Of a DNA stretch of 62,886 nt, positions 8,541-17,991 are shown piece by piece. The notes beneath the pieces are model-generated. The model was not told where the DNA came from, did not search any database, and saw nothing but the letters and a program-made list of their open reading frames with translations. A program made the position numbers and the translations under genes. Positions within the stretch are counted from its first letter, which is position 1; every line of letters starts with the position of its first letter. The stretch is from an uncultured Spartobacteria bacterium (lineage in GTDB: Bacteria > Verrucomicrobiota > Verrucomicrobiia > Chthoniobacterales > JAATET01): assembly GCA_938011325.1 (NCBI GenBank), contig CALLUD010000033.1, forward strand, positions 1 through 62,886, read 5' to 3'.

Positions 8541-9815
8541 ATGTCTCCCGGAGTTTCGCGGCGATGGCTGGCGGGCCTGTTCGTGCTGTTCTTGATGCCT
8601 GTTGCATTCATGGCGGGCGCCGCCACCGAGGAATGGCGCGAGCTGTTTGACGAGTCGGTCGCGAAGGCCCGGAGCGGCGATGTGGACGCGGCGATCGAAT
8701 TGCTCACGCGGGCGCTGGAGATGAATCCGCGCGCGGCTCCGGCGGCCAATTACCGGGGACAGCTGAAGGAATTTCGAAACGATATCGACGGGGCCATCGC
8801 GGACTTCGACCTCGCGATCAAAGCCTCAGCGAAGTATTCCCCCGCCTACATCAATCGCGCGCGTTGCAAGAAGAACCAGGGAAAGTTCGACGAAGCGATG
8901 GCCGATCTCAACAAGGCGCTGGGGCTGGATCGCCAGAATACCACCGCCCTCGCGCTGCGTGGGGAAGTCAAGGGGCTGCAGGGAGATCACAAGGGAGCCC
9001 TTGCGGATTTGGACCGGGCAATCGATATCTCCTCCCAGGACGGAGACCTGTTCAGTTGCCGGGGCTCGGCGAAGTCGAGAGCCGGGGACCTGCAGGGAGC
9101 GATCAAGGATTTCTCCCGTGCGCTGGAGCTCAAACCGCGTGATGCCGTCGCCTACAACAACCGCGGCCTGGCCAAAATGAGACTGGGAGAGTTCGAGGAG
9201 GCGGTGGCCGACCTTCGTGAGGCCATTGCACTCAAGCCGGGCTACGGGATCGCGCTCTACAATCTGGGCAAGGCGCTCCACGAGCAGAAGAAATACGGGG
9301 AGGCGCTCGAAGCCTTCGATGCCGCGGTGGCGGCGGGCTACACGCAGGCACTCAATGACCGTGCTCTGGCCAAGCGGGCAAACGGTGATCTCGACGGAGC
9401 CATCGAAGATCTCACGGCTCTCATTGAGCAGGCGCCCCGCGAAGCCGGGCGCTACAACAACCGCGGTCTCGCGTTGCGTGCGCGGGGTGATTACGAGGCG
9501 GCGCTGGCGGATTTGAATCAGGCCGTGAAGCTGAAGCCTGACGAGGCCTTGTTTTACAGCAGTCGGGGATACGTGAAGCTGAGCAACAACGATCCCTACG
9601 GCGCGCTCGCGGATTGCACGCAGGCCATCAACATGAATTCGAGACTGGCGGTCGCCTACAAGTATCGCGCGAAGGCGAAGGTCGCCATTGGGGATGCCGC
9701 GAGCGCCATGACGGATCTCTACACCGCCGTTCGCATCGACCCCTCCGACGAGGAGGTCGTGCAGATGTTGAACGAGCTGAAGAAGCCGGCTGCTACTCCG
9801 CAGGCACCACGGTGA
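8541..9815 (+). CDS. Tetratricopeptide-repeat protein, secreted or membrane-anchored
   Basis: 424 aa with an N-terminal signal or anchor (MSPGVSRRWLAGLFVLFLMPVAF) and then about ten TPR units from residue ~35 to the end. The 34-residue periodicity is obvious in repeated AxADLDxAI, YNNRGLA and LKP segments. TPR superhelices bind partner proteins; the partner is unknown. The ATG at 8541 is used because it begins the signal; an upstream in-frame start at 8481 adds a non-conserved leader. Its 3' end overlaps the convergent beta-galactosidase gene by 23 bp. Confidence 0.88.
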   Translation: MSPGVSRRWLAGLFVLFLMPVAFMAGAATEEWRELFDESVAKARSGDVDAAIELLTRALEMNPRAAPAANYRGQLKEFRNDIDGAIADFDLAIKASAKYSPAYINRARCKKNQGKFDEAMADLNKALGLDRQNTTALALRGEVKGLQGDHKGALADLDRAIDISSQDGDLFSCRGSAKSRAGDLQGAIKDFSRALELKPRDAVAYNNRGLAKMRLGEFEEAVADLREAIALKPGYGIALYNLGKALHEQKKYGEALEAFDAAVAAGYTQALNDRALAKRANGDLDGAIEDLTALIEQAPREAGRYNNRGLALRARGDYEAALADLNQAVKLKPDEALFYSSRGYVKLSNNDPYGALADCTQAINMNSRLAVAYKYRAKAKVAIGDAASAMTDLYTAVRIDPSDEEVVQMLNELKKPAATPQAPR

Positions 9816-12800
9816 TCTCGCCGATGGTCGTCAGGCCCTTGTTCGTGTGATCCGTTTCCGCGACGAGTTTGAGGTAGCGGGCTTCGCGCGGGCTCGGCAG
9901 CTCGACGAAATGGAGGCCCTCTGAATTTGGCAGATCTCCCTCGAAGACAGGAGATCCCCAATTTTGCGAAGAGTCGCTGAGGTAGATTCTGGCGGCCTTG
10001 ATGCGGCCGTTGTCGCTGTCGTGCCTCGGGGTGATGGCGATGGCCTGAACCTTCTGCTTTTTGCCCATGTCGATCTCGATGGAGTGCGGGAAGCCGACAT
10101 GAGGATCGTATTGGCTGTGCCAGAACGTGGTGATGTCGCCGTCGATGGCGTGTTCGGGGTTGCCCTCGCCGTCCTGGAAGTCGCTGACCTTCACCTTCCA
10201 GCCCGAGCGGTCCGCAAAGGCTTGCAGCGGGAGCTTGCCGATAAACTCGCGTCCGTTGGCGGCCTTGCTGCGAACACCAAGCAGCGTGCGCTTCACCAGC
10301 GGGAATGGCCTGGAATACGTCTGCCACTTGTCGTCGCCGAGGGAATAGGCAATCGCGTCGTCACCCGCCTCGAGGACTAGCAGGCCGTCCGGATTCCGGC
10401 CCGCGACCACGGGAAGCGGACGGTTGGCGGGAGGCAACTCGCGGGCGACTTCGCCGAGGTTGGAAGCATCCGGAGCAAGCAGGCGGAGTCCGTAGGAGAA
10501 GCGCTGGGGTTTCGAGGAGTCGACGCGATATTGGGGCTGAGGTCGCGGTCCGCAGCCGGCGGATCCCACGCCCATGGTTTGCCCGGCAATGCAAAGCACC
10601 GTCTCATTGCTTGGTGGCAGATCGACCGTGTATTGCGGGCCGTGGAGGGTTTGATCGGCGTAGGGGAGCGCGGAGAACTGCAAAGGCTGGCCGAGAGCCT
10701 GCGCGAGGAGCGTGGGTTCGCCGCTTCCGCTCAAGGCAACCCAGCGCATGTCCTCGTGGTTGCCCGCTTCCATCGGATGGGCATACGGGGTGAGCTGCCC
10801 GGCAACGCTGCTCTTGTAGCGGCCGAGATCGGAGCCGCGTTTGCGGTCGGAATAGTTTTCCATCGGGCCGCGCGCGAAATACTCGACGTGGTCGAGCGCC
10901 TTCGGCAGACGGAGCTGCACGCCGACGCGGGCCAGCGGAACGGTGGGCCCCTGCGGCATGACGGCGTTGTCCACGGCGATGCTGCCGTTCGCGTAGATCG
11001 TGTAATTGGCGGCGTGGACGACGCTGAAGCCGGACTTGCCGGTGTATTCGATGACGGCCGAAACCTGCGCGGTGTGCGCATCGAGCTGCTGCACGTTCAT
11101 CGAAACGAGCTTCGGCGCAAGCTCCATAAGCCCGACGCTCTTCCACGCATCGAGCATCCAGTGGTCGTCGGTATTGTGCGGTGCGCGCCAGAGATGCAGC
11201 TTCGGCCCGCCGTCGGGAAGCAGGGCGTTTCTGCCGCCGCGTTCGAGGGCCGTGAGGATGCCGGTGTTTTTGTCGAAGGTGACGGAGAAATCGCCGCCCT
11301 TGATCACCACGCTGCCGTCAGCGTCCGTGAGTTCCAGCGGAGTGCCTTTTGCCGGATCGAATTGCTGCGCAGGGGCGGAGATCGGCAGCTCGAATTGCGC
11401 GCGAGCGATTTCGTAGCCGGCATCGGCCCAGGGTTCCGTCTCGGCCAGCGAGGCCGAGAGGTTCAGGAGGTATTCCATACCGGGTTTCGGAGTGATCGGC
11501 TGAATCGGAATCGCAACCGTCTTTTCCTTTCCGGGAGCGAGATCGAGCGCGGGAAGCGCACCCTCCTGGATCGTCTCTCCATCGGCGGTGATGGTCCACT
11601 TCCCGGTGAATTTCTTCAGGTCGAGGAAAGCGTAGCGGTTCTCGACTTTGATTTCGCCCTTCGCGAGGTCCTCCGGCGTAAAGCGGATCCATTGATAGAC
11701 CCGCTTGAGCTCGGGGTAGTGCGGCTTGAGCGTGCGATCGGAAAAGACAACGCCCTTGTGGATGAACGTGCGATTGTTTGGGAAATCGCCGAAGCCTCCG
11801 CCGTAGGCCATGAACTTGCGGTTTGGATCGCGGTCGTTCCAAAGTCCCTGATCCTGCCATTCCCAAATCGCGCCGCCGAGCAGCGACGGATACTTGTCGA
11901 AGAGATCGTTGTAGTCGCCGACCGAGCCCATCGAGTTGAACATCGCGTGGGCGTATTCGCAGAGGTAGAACGGCTTCTCGTAATCGCCCGACCGGGCAAT
12001 GGCCTCGGTGCGATCGGGGTGGGTATACATCTGGCTGTCGATCTCCGCGGGATTCTCATCCCCGTTGATGCCGAAGCCCTCGTAGTGCGCGGGACGTGTG
12101 GGATCGATGGCGCGGATGGCCTTGTAGGCTTCGTAGAGGTTGCGCCCCCGGCCGGATTCGTTCCCGAGCGACCAGATCACCACCGACGGGGAATTTTTGA
12201 AGCTCTCCACGTTCGCCACGTTGCGATCCACGAACATCTTCTCGAAGTCTTCGCGGTCGGAGATGCCCATGTTTCCATGGCACTCGACGTTTGCCTCGGC
12301 GACGAGGTAGAGGCCGTATTCGTCGCAAAGCTCATACCAGCGCGGGTCGTTGGAATAATGCGAGGTGCGCACGTGGTTCGCATTGACCTGCTTGATGAGC
12401 TTGATGTCCTCGATCATCCGCTCCTCGGTCACGTAGTGCCCCGTGTCGGGCCACATCTCGTGGCGGTTCACACCCTTGAGCTTTATCGGCTTCCCGTTGA
12501 CCAGAAACTGCCGTCCCTTGATCTCGATCTCGCGGAAGCCCACCCGCGACGACAGCAGCTCCTCGGTTTCCTCGCCCTTCGTCAATGCCAGCACCGCCGT
12601 GTAGAGCGTGGGCGTCTCCGCCGTCCACTTCTCGGGGGCCTTCACCGGGAGCGTCAGCTCCACCTCCGTGCTCTCCTTCGGCTTGAGACTCGGAACCGGC
12701 ACCTCCGCGCTCGCTCCCGCAATCGGCTTCCGATCCGGGCCAAACAGCGCCACCTTCAACCTGCGGCCCGATGCCGTCAGCGGGCTCTCGTTGCGCACCG

Positions 12801-13617
12801 TGGCCCGCACCTTGAGCTCCGCGTCCCGATATTGCTCGTCGAGGTCCGTGATGATCCGGAAATCCGAAATCTGCACCTCCGGCGCCGACCACAGCGTCAC
12901 GTCGCGAAAGATTCCCGACAGCCGCCACATGTCCTGGTCCTCGATATACGACCCTGCGGAATACCGGTAAACCTCCACCGCGAGCACGTTGTCCTTGCCG
13001 GCATGCACCGCGTCGGTGATGTCAAACTCCGCCACATTTCGGGAGTTCATCGCGTAGCCAATCTTCTTCCCGTTCACCCACACGAAGAACGCCGAGTCCA
13101 CGCCGTTGAAACTCAGGTAAATCCTGCGCCCCTTCCAATCCTCGGGCACCTCGAACTCCCGCCGGTAGCTCCCCACCGGGTTGCGCGCCTTGTGGTTGGT
13201 GTATTCCTGTGGCGGCTCGCTCATCACCTTCGGCGGGTCCACCTGGAACGTGTAGCCAAAGTTCCGGTAGATCGGCGTTCCGTAGCCTTCGACCTGCCAG
13301 TTCGACGGCACCGGGATTTCCGCCCAACTGCTGTCGTCGAAGCTCACCTGGTAAAAATCCACCGGCCGCTCCTCCGGCGTCTCCACGTAGTGGAATTTCC
13401 ACTTTCCGTTGAGCGAGCGCGCAAACGACGAGTCCTGCCGCCTGCCCTCCAGCGCCTGCTCGAGATTGCCGTAGGGCATCAGCACCGCGTGCCACGGCTG
13501 CGTTCCCTCAGACAACTTCGAGGGGTCTTCGATCTCCTCGGGGACCGAGGCTGCGCGGGCAAATGGAAGGGCCATACCGACGAGAACAGTCACAAGGGTG
13601 GGGATACGATGGCGCAT
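9793..13617 (-). CDS. Secreted GH2 beta-galactosidase with C-terminal discoidin (F5/8 C) domain
   Basis: 1274-aa exported enzyme (signal MRHRIPTLVTVLVGMALPFARA; the ATG at 13617 is chosen for this). Domain order matches large LacZ-type GH2 proteins: sugar-binding jelly roll, immunoglobulin-like domain, TIM barrel, second Ig-like domain and the beta-galactosidase small-chain domain (WRAPHNTDDHW). Acid/base Glu487 lies in SLGNESGRG and nucleophile Glu554 in FYLCEYAHAM, both intact. The last ~150 residues (AIDGDITTFWHSQYD, IEIDMGKKQKV) form a discoidin-like carbohydrate-binding module absent from ordinary LacZ. Predicted to hydrolyse beta-galactosides outside the cytoplasm. No sugar transporter is adjacent. 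Confidence 0.93.
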   Translation of the reverse strand: MRHRIPTLVTVLVGMALPFARAASVPEEIEDPSKLSEGTQPWHAVLMPYGNLEQALEGRRQDSSFARSLNGKWKFHYVETPEERPVDFYQVSFDDSSWAEIPVPSNWQVEGYGTPIYRNFGYTFQVDPPKVMSEPPQEYTNHKARNPVGSYRREFEVPEDWKGRRIYLSFNGVDSAFFVWVNGKKIGYAMNSRNVAEFDITDAVHAGKDNVLAVEVYRYSAGSYIEDQDMWRLSGIFRDVTLWSAPEVQISDFRIITDLDEQYRDAELKVRATVRNESPLTASGRRLKVALFGPDRKPIAGASAEVPVPSLKPKESTEVELTLPVKAPEKWTAETPTLYTAVLALTKGEETEELLSSRVGFREIEIKGRQFLVNGKPIKLKGVNRHEMWPDTGHYVTEERMIEDIKLIKQVNANHVRTSHYSNDPRWYELCDEYGLYLVAEANVECHGNMGISDREDFEKMFVDRNVANVESFKNSPSVVIWSLGNESGRGRNLYEAYKAIRAIDPTRPAHYEGFGINGDENPAEIDSQMYTHPDRTEAIARSGDYEKPFYLCEYAHAMFNSMGSVGDYNDLFDKYPSLLGGAIWEWQDQGLWNDRDPNRKFMAYGGGFGDFPNNRTFIHKGVVFSDRTLKPHYPELKRVYQWIRFTPEDLAKGEIKVENRYAFLDLKKFTGKWTITADGETIQEGALPALDLAPGKEKTVAIPIQPITPKPGMEYLLNLSASLAETEPWADAGYEIARAQFELPISAPAQQFDPAKGTPLELTDADGSVVIKGGDFSVTFDKNTGILTALERGGRNALLPDGGPKLHLWRAPHNTDDHWMLDAWKSVGLMELAPKLVSMNVQQLDAHTAQVSAVIEYTGKSGFSVVHAANYTIYANGSIAVDNAVMPQGPTVPLARVGVQLRLPKALDHVEYFARGPMENYSDRKRGSDLGRYKSSVAGQLTPYAHPMEAGNHEDMRWVALSGSGEPTLLAQALGQPLQFSALPYADQTLHGPQYTVDLPPSNETVLCIAGQTMGVGSAGCGPRPQPQYRVDSSKPQRFSYGLRLLAPDASNLGEVARELPPANRPLPVVAGRNPDGLLVLEAGDDAIAYSLGDDKWQTYSRPFPLVKRTLLGVRSKAANGREFIGKLPLQAFADRSGWKVKVSDFQDGEGNPEHAIDGDITTFWHSQYDPHVGFPHSIEIDMGKKQKVQAIAITPRHDSDNGRIKAARIYLSDSSQNWGSPVFEGDLPNSEGLHFVELPSPREARYLKLVAETDHTNKGLTTIGEITVVPAE

Positions 13618-13773
13618 AAGCAATGGGGCAGCGAACATGGGGGCGGCAGCGAACATGGGAGGGGGCTTTTGGGATGTCAATGTCCCGACGGGTTTCTTTG
13701 ACACAAATGAATCAATTTTTTGGCGTGGCACTGCGGGATTGCCGCATGGTGGGCGACGGGATTAAGTCGGAAT

Positions 13774-14598
13774 GTGCCTGCGAGCTTCTTCCCAAAACGC
13801 TGCGCCGTCATCGGAATGCTGCACGTTCCCGCGCTTCCCGGCACTCCTCACGCCGCCAGCTCACTTCCGGAGATCCTTCAATCCGTGCGTCGCGACGCGG
13901 AGATTCTTCTCGAGAGCGGGGTGGACGGCCTGCTCATCGAAAACATGCACGACCGCCCCTATCTGCGGGCGGAGGTCGGCCCGGAGGTCGTGAGCGCAAT
14001 GACCGCCGTCGCCTGCGCGGTGCGTGGCATGACGGATCTGCCCTGCGGCGTGCAGGTGCTGGCGGGCGCAAATCGCGAAGCGCTCGCCGTGGCGCTCGGG
14101 GCGGGGCTCGATTTCATCCGGGCGGAGGGATTCGTCTTCGCGCACGTGGCCGACGAGGGGATCATCGAGGGCTGCGCCGGCCGACTGTTGCGCGATCGCA
14201 AAGCCTGGGGCGCGGATCCCATCCGGATCTTCGCCGACATTAAAAAGAAGCACAGCTCCCATGCGATCACCGCCGACGTGAGCATCGCGGAGACGGCGAA
14301 GGCCGCGGAGTTTTTCTGCGCCGACGGAGTGATCGTGACCGGTCCGGCGACCGGCGAGGCGGTCAACATCGAGGAACTCGCGGCCGTGAGGCTGGCGACG
14401 AACCTGCCGGTGCTGATCGGATCCGGCGCCACGGTGGACAACGCCGCGGAAATCTTCCCTCACGCCGATGCGATCATCGTCGGCTCCTTTATCAAGCAGG
14501 GCGGGCGCTGGGAGGCACCGCTCGACCCGCAGCGAATCAGGGCCTTCGTCACAAAGATCGCCAGCCTGCGCGACGAGACGACGGGCGGCGGCCGCTAG
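13774..14598 (+). CDS. BtpA/SgcQ family protein
   Basis: About 274 aa. The N-terminus AVIGMLHVPALPGTP and later DGLLIENMHDRPY, PCGVQVLAGAN and FIRAEGFVFAHVADEG match the BtpA/SgcQ TIM-barrel family (BtpA is linked to photosystem I stability in cyanobacteria; bacterial members often sit near sugar genes). The start is uncertain. A GTG at 13774 places the first conserved motif at the expected distance from the N-terminus, whereas a TTG at 13720 adds 18 unusual residues. It is divergent from the beta-galactosidase gene and convergent, with a 4-bp overlap, with the ankyrin gene. Molecular function in this organism is unknown. Confidence 0.8.
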   Translation: MPASFFPKRCAVIGMLHVPALPGTPHAASSLPEILQSVRRDAEILLESGVDGLLIENMHDRPYLRAEVGPEVVSAMTAVACAVRGMTDLPCGVQVLAGANREALAVALGAGLDFIRAEGFVFAHVADEGIIEGCAGRLLRDRKAWGADPIRIFADIKKKHSSHAITADVSIAETAKAAEFFCADGVIVTGPATGEAVNIEELAAVRLATNLPVLIGSGATVDNAAEIFPHADAIIVGSFIKQGGRWEAPLDPQRIRAFVTKIASLRDETTGGGR

Positions 14599-15677
14599 AG
14601 AACCTGAATGAGAGGATCCGGCACCTCTTCGGGCTCGTCAGGAGGTTCCTCCTTCCGATCTTCCGCGGAATAGGTCTTGAGCGTCGTTTGCGCTTCTTTC
14701 GTGAGGTTGCCCCAGCCCGGGATCTCGGCCGGAATGTGGCCTTTGTGATTCTTGAGAAAAGGATTCGCTCCCGCGGTGAGCAATCGGATGACGGCCTCCG
14801 AGTTTTTTGAATCCACGGCCAGATGCAGGGCGGTGTTGCCATCGACGTCCTGCGCATCCAGCGGGATGTTGAAATTCTTGTGGAGCATGTTCAGCGCGTC
14901 GGCATTGCACCGGCCCGTGCCATTCACCAGGGCGTGAATCACGGTGCGGCCTTCGGGGTCCGTCCCGGTCATGTCCCCGACATGGCTCGCGATCAGGGAA
15001 ATGACTTTCGGGTCGTTGGAACGCACGGCCACCTTGACCGTTTCAAAGCCCAGATCCCATCTGCCGCGCGTTGAGCCGGCCTCGAGAAGCCTTTCGACAA
15101 TTCCAAAGGCGAGTTCGCGCTGTGCCACGGCGTCATCGTCCGGCCACGCGCCGCGACTTCCCATCGCGGCTTCCAGCTCGTGCTCGCCGACGGAGGCTTC
15201 CTTCGCCAGCAGGTATTCCACCGCTTCGCGATCCTGAAGACTGGCTGCGTAACCAAGGGGGGACGTGGGACCGGAATCCAGCGGGGCGCCATATTCGATG
15301 AGAAGATCGATGACCTCCCGGCAAAACTCCGCGCGCAACGCGGAGGCCATGGGACTGAACTTCGCCTCGTAAGGATTTGACGCCTTGGCCCCGGGGTTTG
15401 CACCGGCCTCGAGGAGCGCTTTGACGATCTTCACCTTGTCCGCGTTGCGGGGGGCCGGAGCGAGCACCGCCCACGAAAGAGCCGTTCGAGGGTGGTCGTA
15501 GGACTCCACGCCATCGATATCGCCCGTGAAATTTTTCATGACCTCCTGAAACGCCTCCCAATCTCCGAGGCGGCAGGCGTCGTGAAGCGCTTGCAGGGAT
15601 TCATCGGCGGAGGACGGCAGCGCCGTGCTTGCGAATGCCGCGGCAATCAATTTTACTACGGTCTTTCCCAGGCGCAT
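14595..15677 (-). CDS. Secreted ankyrin-repeat protein
   Basis: 360 aa with a predicted signal peptide (MRLGKTVVKLIAAAFASTALPSSA). Several ankyrin repeats can be read, for example LHDACRLGDWEAFQEVM near the N-terminus, KIVKALLEAGANPGAKA, DVDGNTALHLAVDSKNSEAVIRLLTAGANPFLKN near residue 290, and weaker copies between. Ankyrin repeats mediate protein-protein contacts; the ligand is unknown. The C-terminal tail is acidic and proline-rich (EEPPDEPEEVPDP). The start codon at 15677 shares two bases with the start codon of the divergent beta-propeller gene. Confidence 0.85.
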   Translation of the reverse strand: MRLGKTVVKLIAAAFASTALPSSADESLQALHDACRLGDWEAFQEVMKNFTGDIDGVESYDHPRTALSWAVLAPAPRNADKVKIVKALLEAGANPGAKASNPYEAKFSPMASALRAEFCREVIDLLIEYGAPLDSGPTSPLGYAASLQDREAVEYLLAKEASVGEHELEAAMGSRGAWPDDDAVAQRELAFGIVERLLEAGSTRGRWDLGFETVKVAVRSNDPKVISLIASHVGDMTGTDPEGRTVIHALVNGTGRCNADALNMLHKNFNIPLDAQDVDGNTALHLAVDSKNSEAVIRLLTAGANPFLKNHKGHIPAEIPGWGNLTKEAQTTLKTYSAEDRKEEPPDEPEEVPDPLIQVL

Positions 15678-17724
15678 GGTTTCGCATCGCGATTCAATCA
15701 CGGCTCGACGAGTTGTCGCGAGTCTTTTGAGCGCCTTTTCCTTTGTCGGAGTCTCCTCTTTTGCCCATTCCGAGGAGCCAGCGGGTTTGACCGGGAAACT
15801 CGAACAATCCGCGACCCCTGCGGAGTTCACGGCGACTCTGCCGACCCTGTCGGCCAGACAGGATTTTTCGCACTACCGTTGGTCGAACGTGGACAACCGG
15901 ATCTACGCGGACATCGGATCCGGAAGTGTTGCGGTCATCAATCCCGAAACGCTGCAGATGGAAGGCGAGCTGAAGTGGCCGTCCCATTTATGGGAGCTGC
16001 AGCCGAATGGCCGTCTGCGTGTCGATTACAGTTGGGAGGAGAACAAAGGGGGCCTTGTCGCGACGGATTTTCTGACAGGGAAAACGATCTGGGCGCGACC
16101 GCTCGAAACGGTGCCGCAGGCGATTGCATTTTCCAGCGACGGGAGTCGGTTGGTGGTCATTTATCACCCCCGGCTGCGGGAGAAGACATGCGCGGTGGAA
16201 GTGCTTTCGCCGGAGACCGGGGAGCCGATCGCCCGGGGAACGATGAAGGAATTCGGCAATTACCTTGCGGGTGAGGAGATTGCCTTGCTCGACGATCGGC
16301 GAGTGCTCTTTGCGACCGGCCCCGACGGATTTCCGGTGGTCCTGGACGTCGAATCGGGAGAGGCGCACGCAGAGAACCTGCCCAAGGAAAGCAGCGACGG
16401 CTATGCATCATCCGACGGGCGCTATCTCGCGTATATCGACGAGGACGGGTGGGGGCACGGCTTTGCGTTGCGCGTTTGGGATTTGCAGGCGCCCGACGGT
16501 CCTCGAGTGGTGTTGAGCCGGGAGCGCGACGACGATGGATGTGGCATTGAGGGGGTCGATTTTTCGAGGGATGGACGGTTCGTGGCCGTGAATACAGGGA
16601 TGGCTGTTGAGATTTACGAATTGCCCATGGCCACGCTGCGGATGACCGCCAAGCCGGGTGGCGGAGCGCTTTTCTCGCCAGACAAAAGGAAGGTCGCCAT
16701 CATCCGGGGGCCTCAGATGCAGATCGTGGACATGCCGGAAGAGGGCTCCACCGAGCCAGTGGAGCTTCCGGCGGAGGAAGCAATTGGTGAACTTCGCGGG
16801 TTCGACATTGATTCAGCTGGGCGGTGGATCGTAGCCAATAGCGCTTCTCACTTATGCGTCTGGAAGGTCGGGACACCATTCCCTGTGCGCACCATAGCCA
16901 ATCCCTTCAAGAACACCTTCGATCGTCCCAGCCTCGATCCTTCCGGCAGGTATTTCATCGCGGGCGATGCGATGCAGGTGTGGAGCTGGCCGACAGCCGA
17001 TAAAGGGGATGCCAATAAAATCTTCGGATGGGACCGGGGGCCGATGCGACCGTTTTCGGCGACGTTCATGGCAGATGGAAAGGAACTTGGCGTGATGCGT
17101 TTCGGCAGCGCCTGGGTGATCGACCTGGAAGAAACCGATCCGCCTGCGACCGGTGCAGACCTGCGCATTCGCACCCTCGCGCTGCAGTCCCGCACTTCAG
17201 ACTGCGACCTCGGGAACAGCGCCTTTGCGGAGGATGGCAGCCGGTTTGCCTTTGCCGACCGCTTGCAAGCTCTGCATCAGGTCAAGCTCTACGCATTGAA
17301 GCCGGAACGGCTTCTGCGTGAAACACGGATTCCCGCGGCGCCAGCCGCATATTCCCGTGACGTGAAGTTCAGTGCGCAACCGGACGGGAACGACGAGATT
17401 TGCGTTGTCAATCTGGAGACAGGCAAGACCGCCGCGTTGCTCCCCTGGTGGGTTGAAAGCAAGCGGCACGGCCTGGGCGATTTCCGCCGAATGGCCTTCA
17501 GCGAATCGGGAGAGCAGCTCGCGGTGGGGTTCTCCGATGAAGACAAGCCGTGTTTTGGCGTGGCGGTTTTCGACCTTCGGTCTGGAAAGCTTGATCAAGT
17601 CATCTGGACACAGCGAGGGACCGTGACCGGGATCGAATTCTGTCGAAACGATTCGCGGATCGCAGTGCTCAATCACGATCGGAGCATTCAGATTTTCGAA
17701 CGGAAGTCCGACGCCGGACTTTGA
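15676..17724 (+). CDS. Secreted WD40/YVTN-like beta-propeller protein
   Basis: 682 aa with a signal peptide (MVSHRDSITARRVVASLLSAFSFVGVSSFAHS). The mature protein is a long series of four-stranded blade-like segments: WSNVDNRIYADIGSGSVAVIN, AIAFSSDGSRLVVIY, VDFSRDGRFVAVNTG, FSPDKRKVAII, LDPSGRYFIAGD and IEFCRNDSRIAVLNHD. These recur every ~40-50 residues, as in WD40/YVTN propellers. No catalytic motif is visible, so a scaffold or binding role is more likely. It is divergent from the ankyrin gene; the pair may act together outside the cytoplasm, which is only an inference from adjacency. Confidence 0.8.
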   Translation: MVSHRDSITARRVVASLLSAFSFVGVSSFAHSEEPAGLTGKLEQSATPAEFTATLPTLSARQDFSHYRWSNVDNRIYADIGSGSVAVINPETLQMEGELKWPSHLWELQPNGRLRVDYSWEENKGGLVATDFLTGKTIWARPLETVPQAIAFSSDGSRLVVIYHPRLREKTCAVEVLSPETGEPIARGTMKEFGNYLAGEEIALLDDRRVLFATGPDGFPVVLDVESGEAHAENLPKESSDGYASSDGRYLAYIDEDGWGHGFALRVWDLQAPDGPRVVLSRERDDDGCGIEGVDFSRDGRFVAVNTGMAVEIYELPMATLRMTAKPGGGALFSPDKRKVAIIRGPQMQIVDMPEEGSTEPVELPAEEAIGELRGFDIDSAGRWIVANSASHLCVWKVGTPFPVRTIANPFKNTFDRPSLDPSGRYFIAGDAMQVWSWPTADKGDANKIFGWDRGPMRPFSATFMADGKELGVMRFGSAWVIDLEETDPPATGADLRIRTLALQSRTSDCDLGNSAFAEDGSRFAFADRLQALHQVKLYALKPERLLRETRIPAAPAAYSRDVKFSAQPDGNDEICVVNLETGKTAALLPWWVESKRHGLGDFRRMAFSESGEQLAVGFSDEDKPCFGVAVFDLRSGKLDQVIWTQRGTVTGIEFCRNDSRIAVLNHDRSIQIFERKSDAGL

Positions 17725-17991
17725 AAAGCCGCCGCGCGGCTGCAGTGTCCACCGGCGAACCCTTTGCGGGAGAAGCATCCCTTGGAGCGCGCGGAACCCC
17801 ATCTTTTTCCGGCGGATTGACCCTCTTTGCACGCAACGACCGACGATCTGTTGGTGGATCAGCCTCCGTTGCATGCGACGACCCGCATTTCATTGGTGCG
17901 GAGGCCGCCGTCGCACGGGAAGGCTCGCCATGAGTTTGCGGATGGTGCCCGTTCGTCGCGCGACGGGCGCCGGAAGGGACGGGCGCCGCGC

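Noticed and set aside
10531..13701. A 1056-codon plus-strand open frame.
   Set aside because: It is antisense to the well-supported GH2 enzyme; its product is His/Arg/Leu-rich with no domain, a usual by-product of high GC3.
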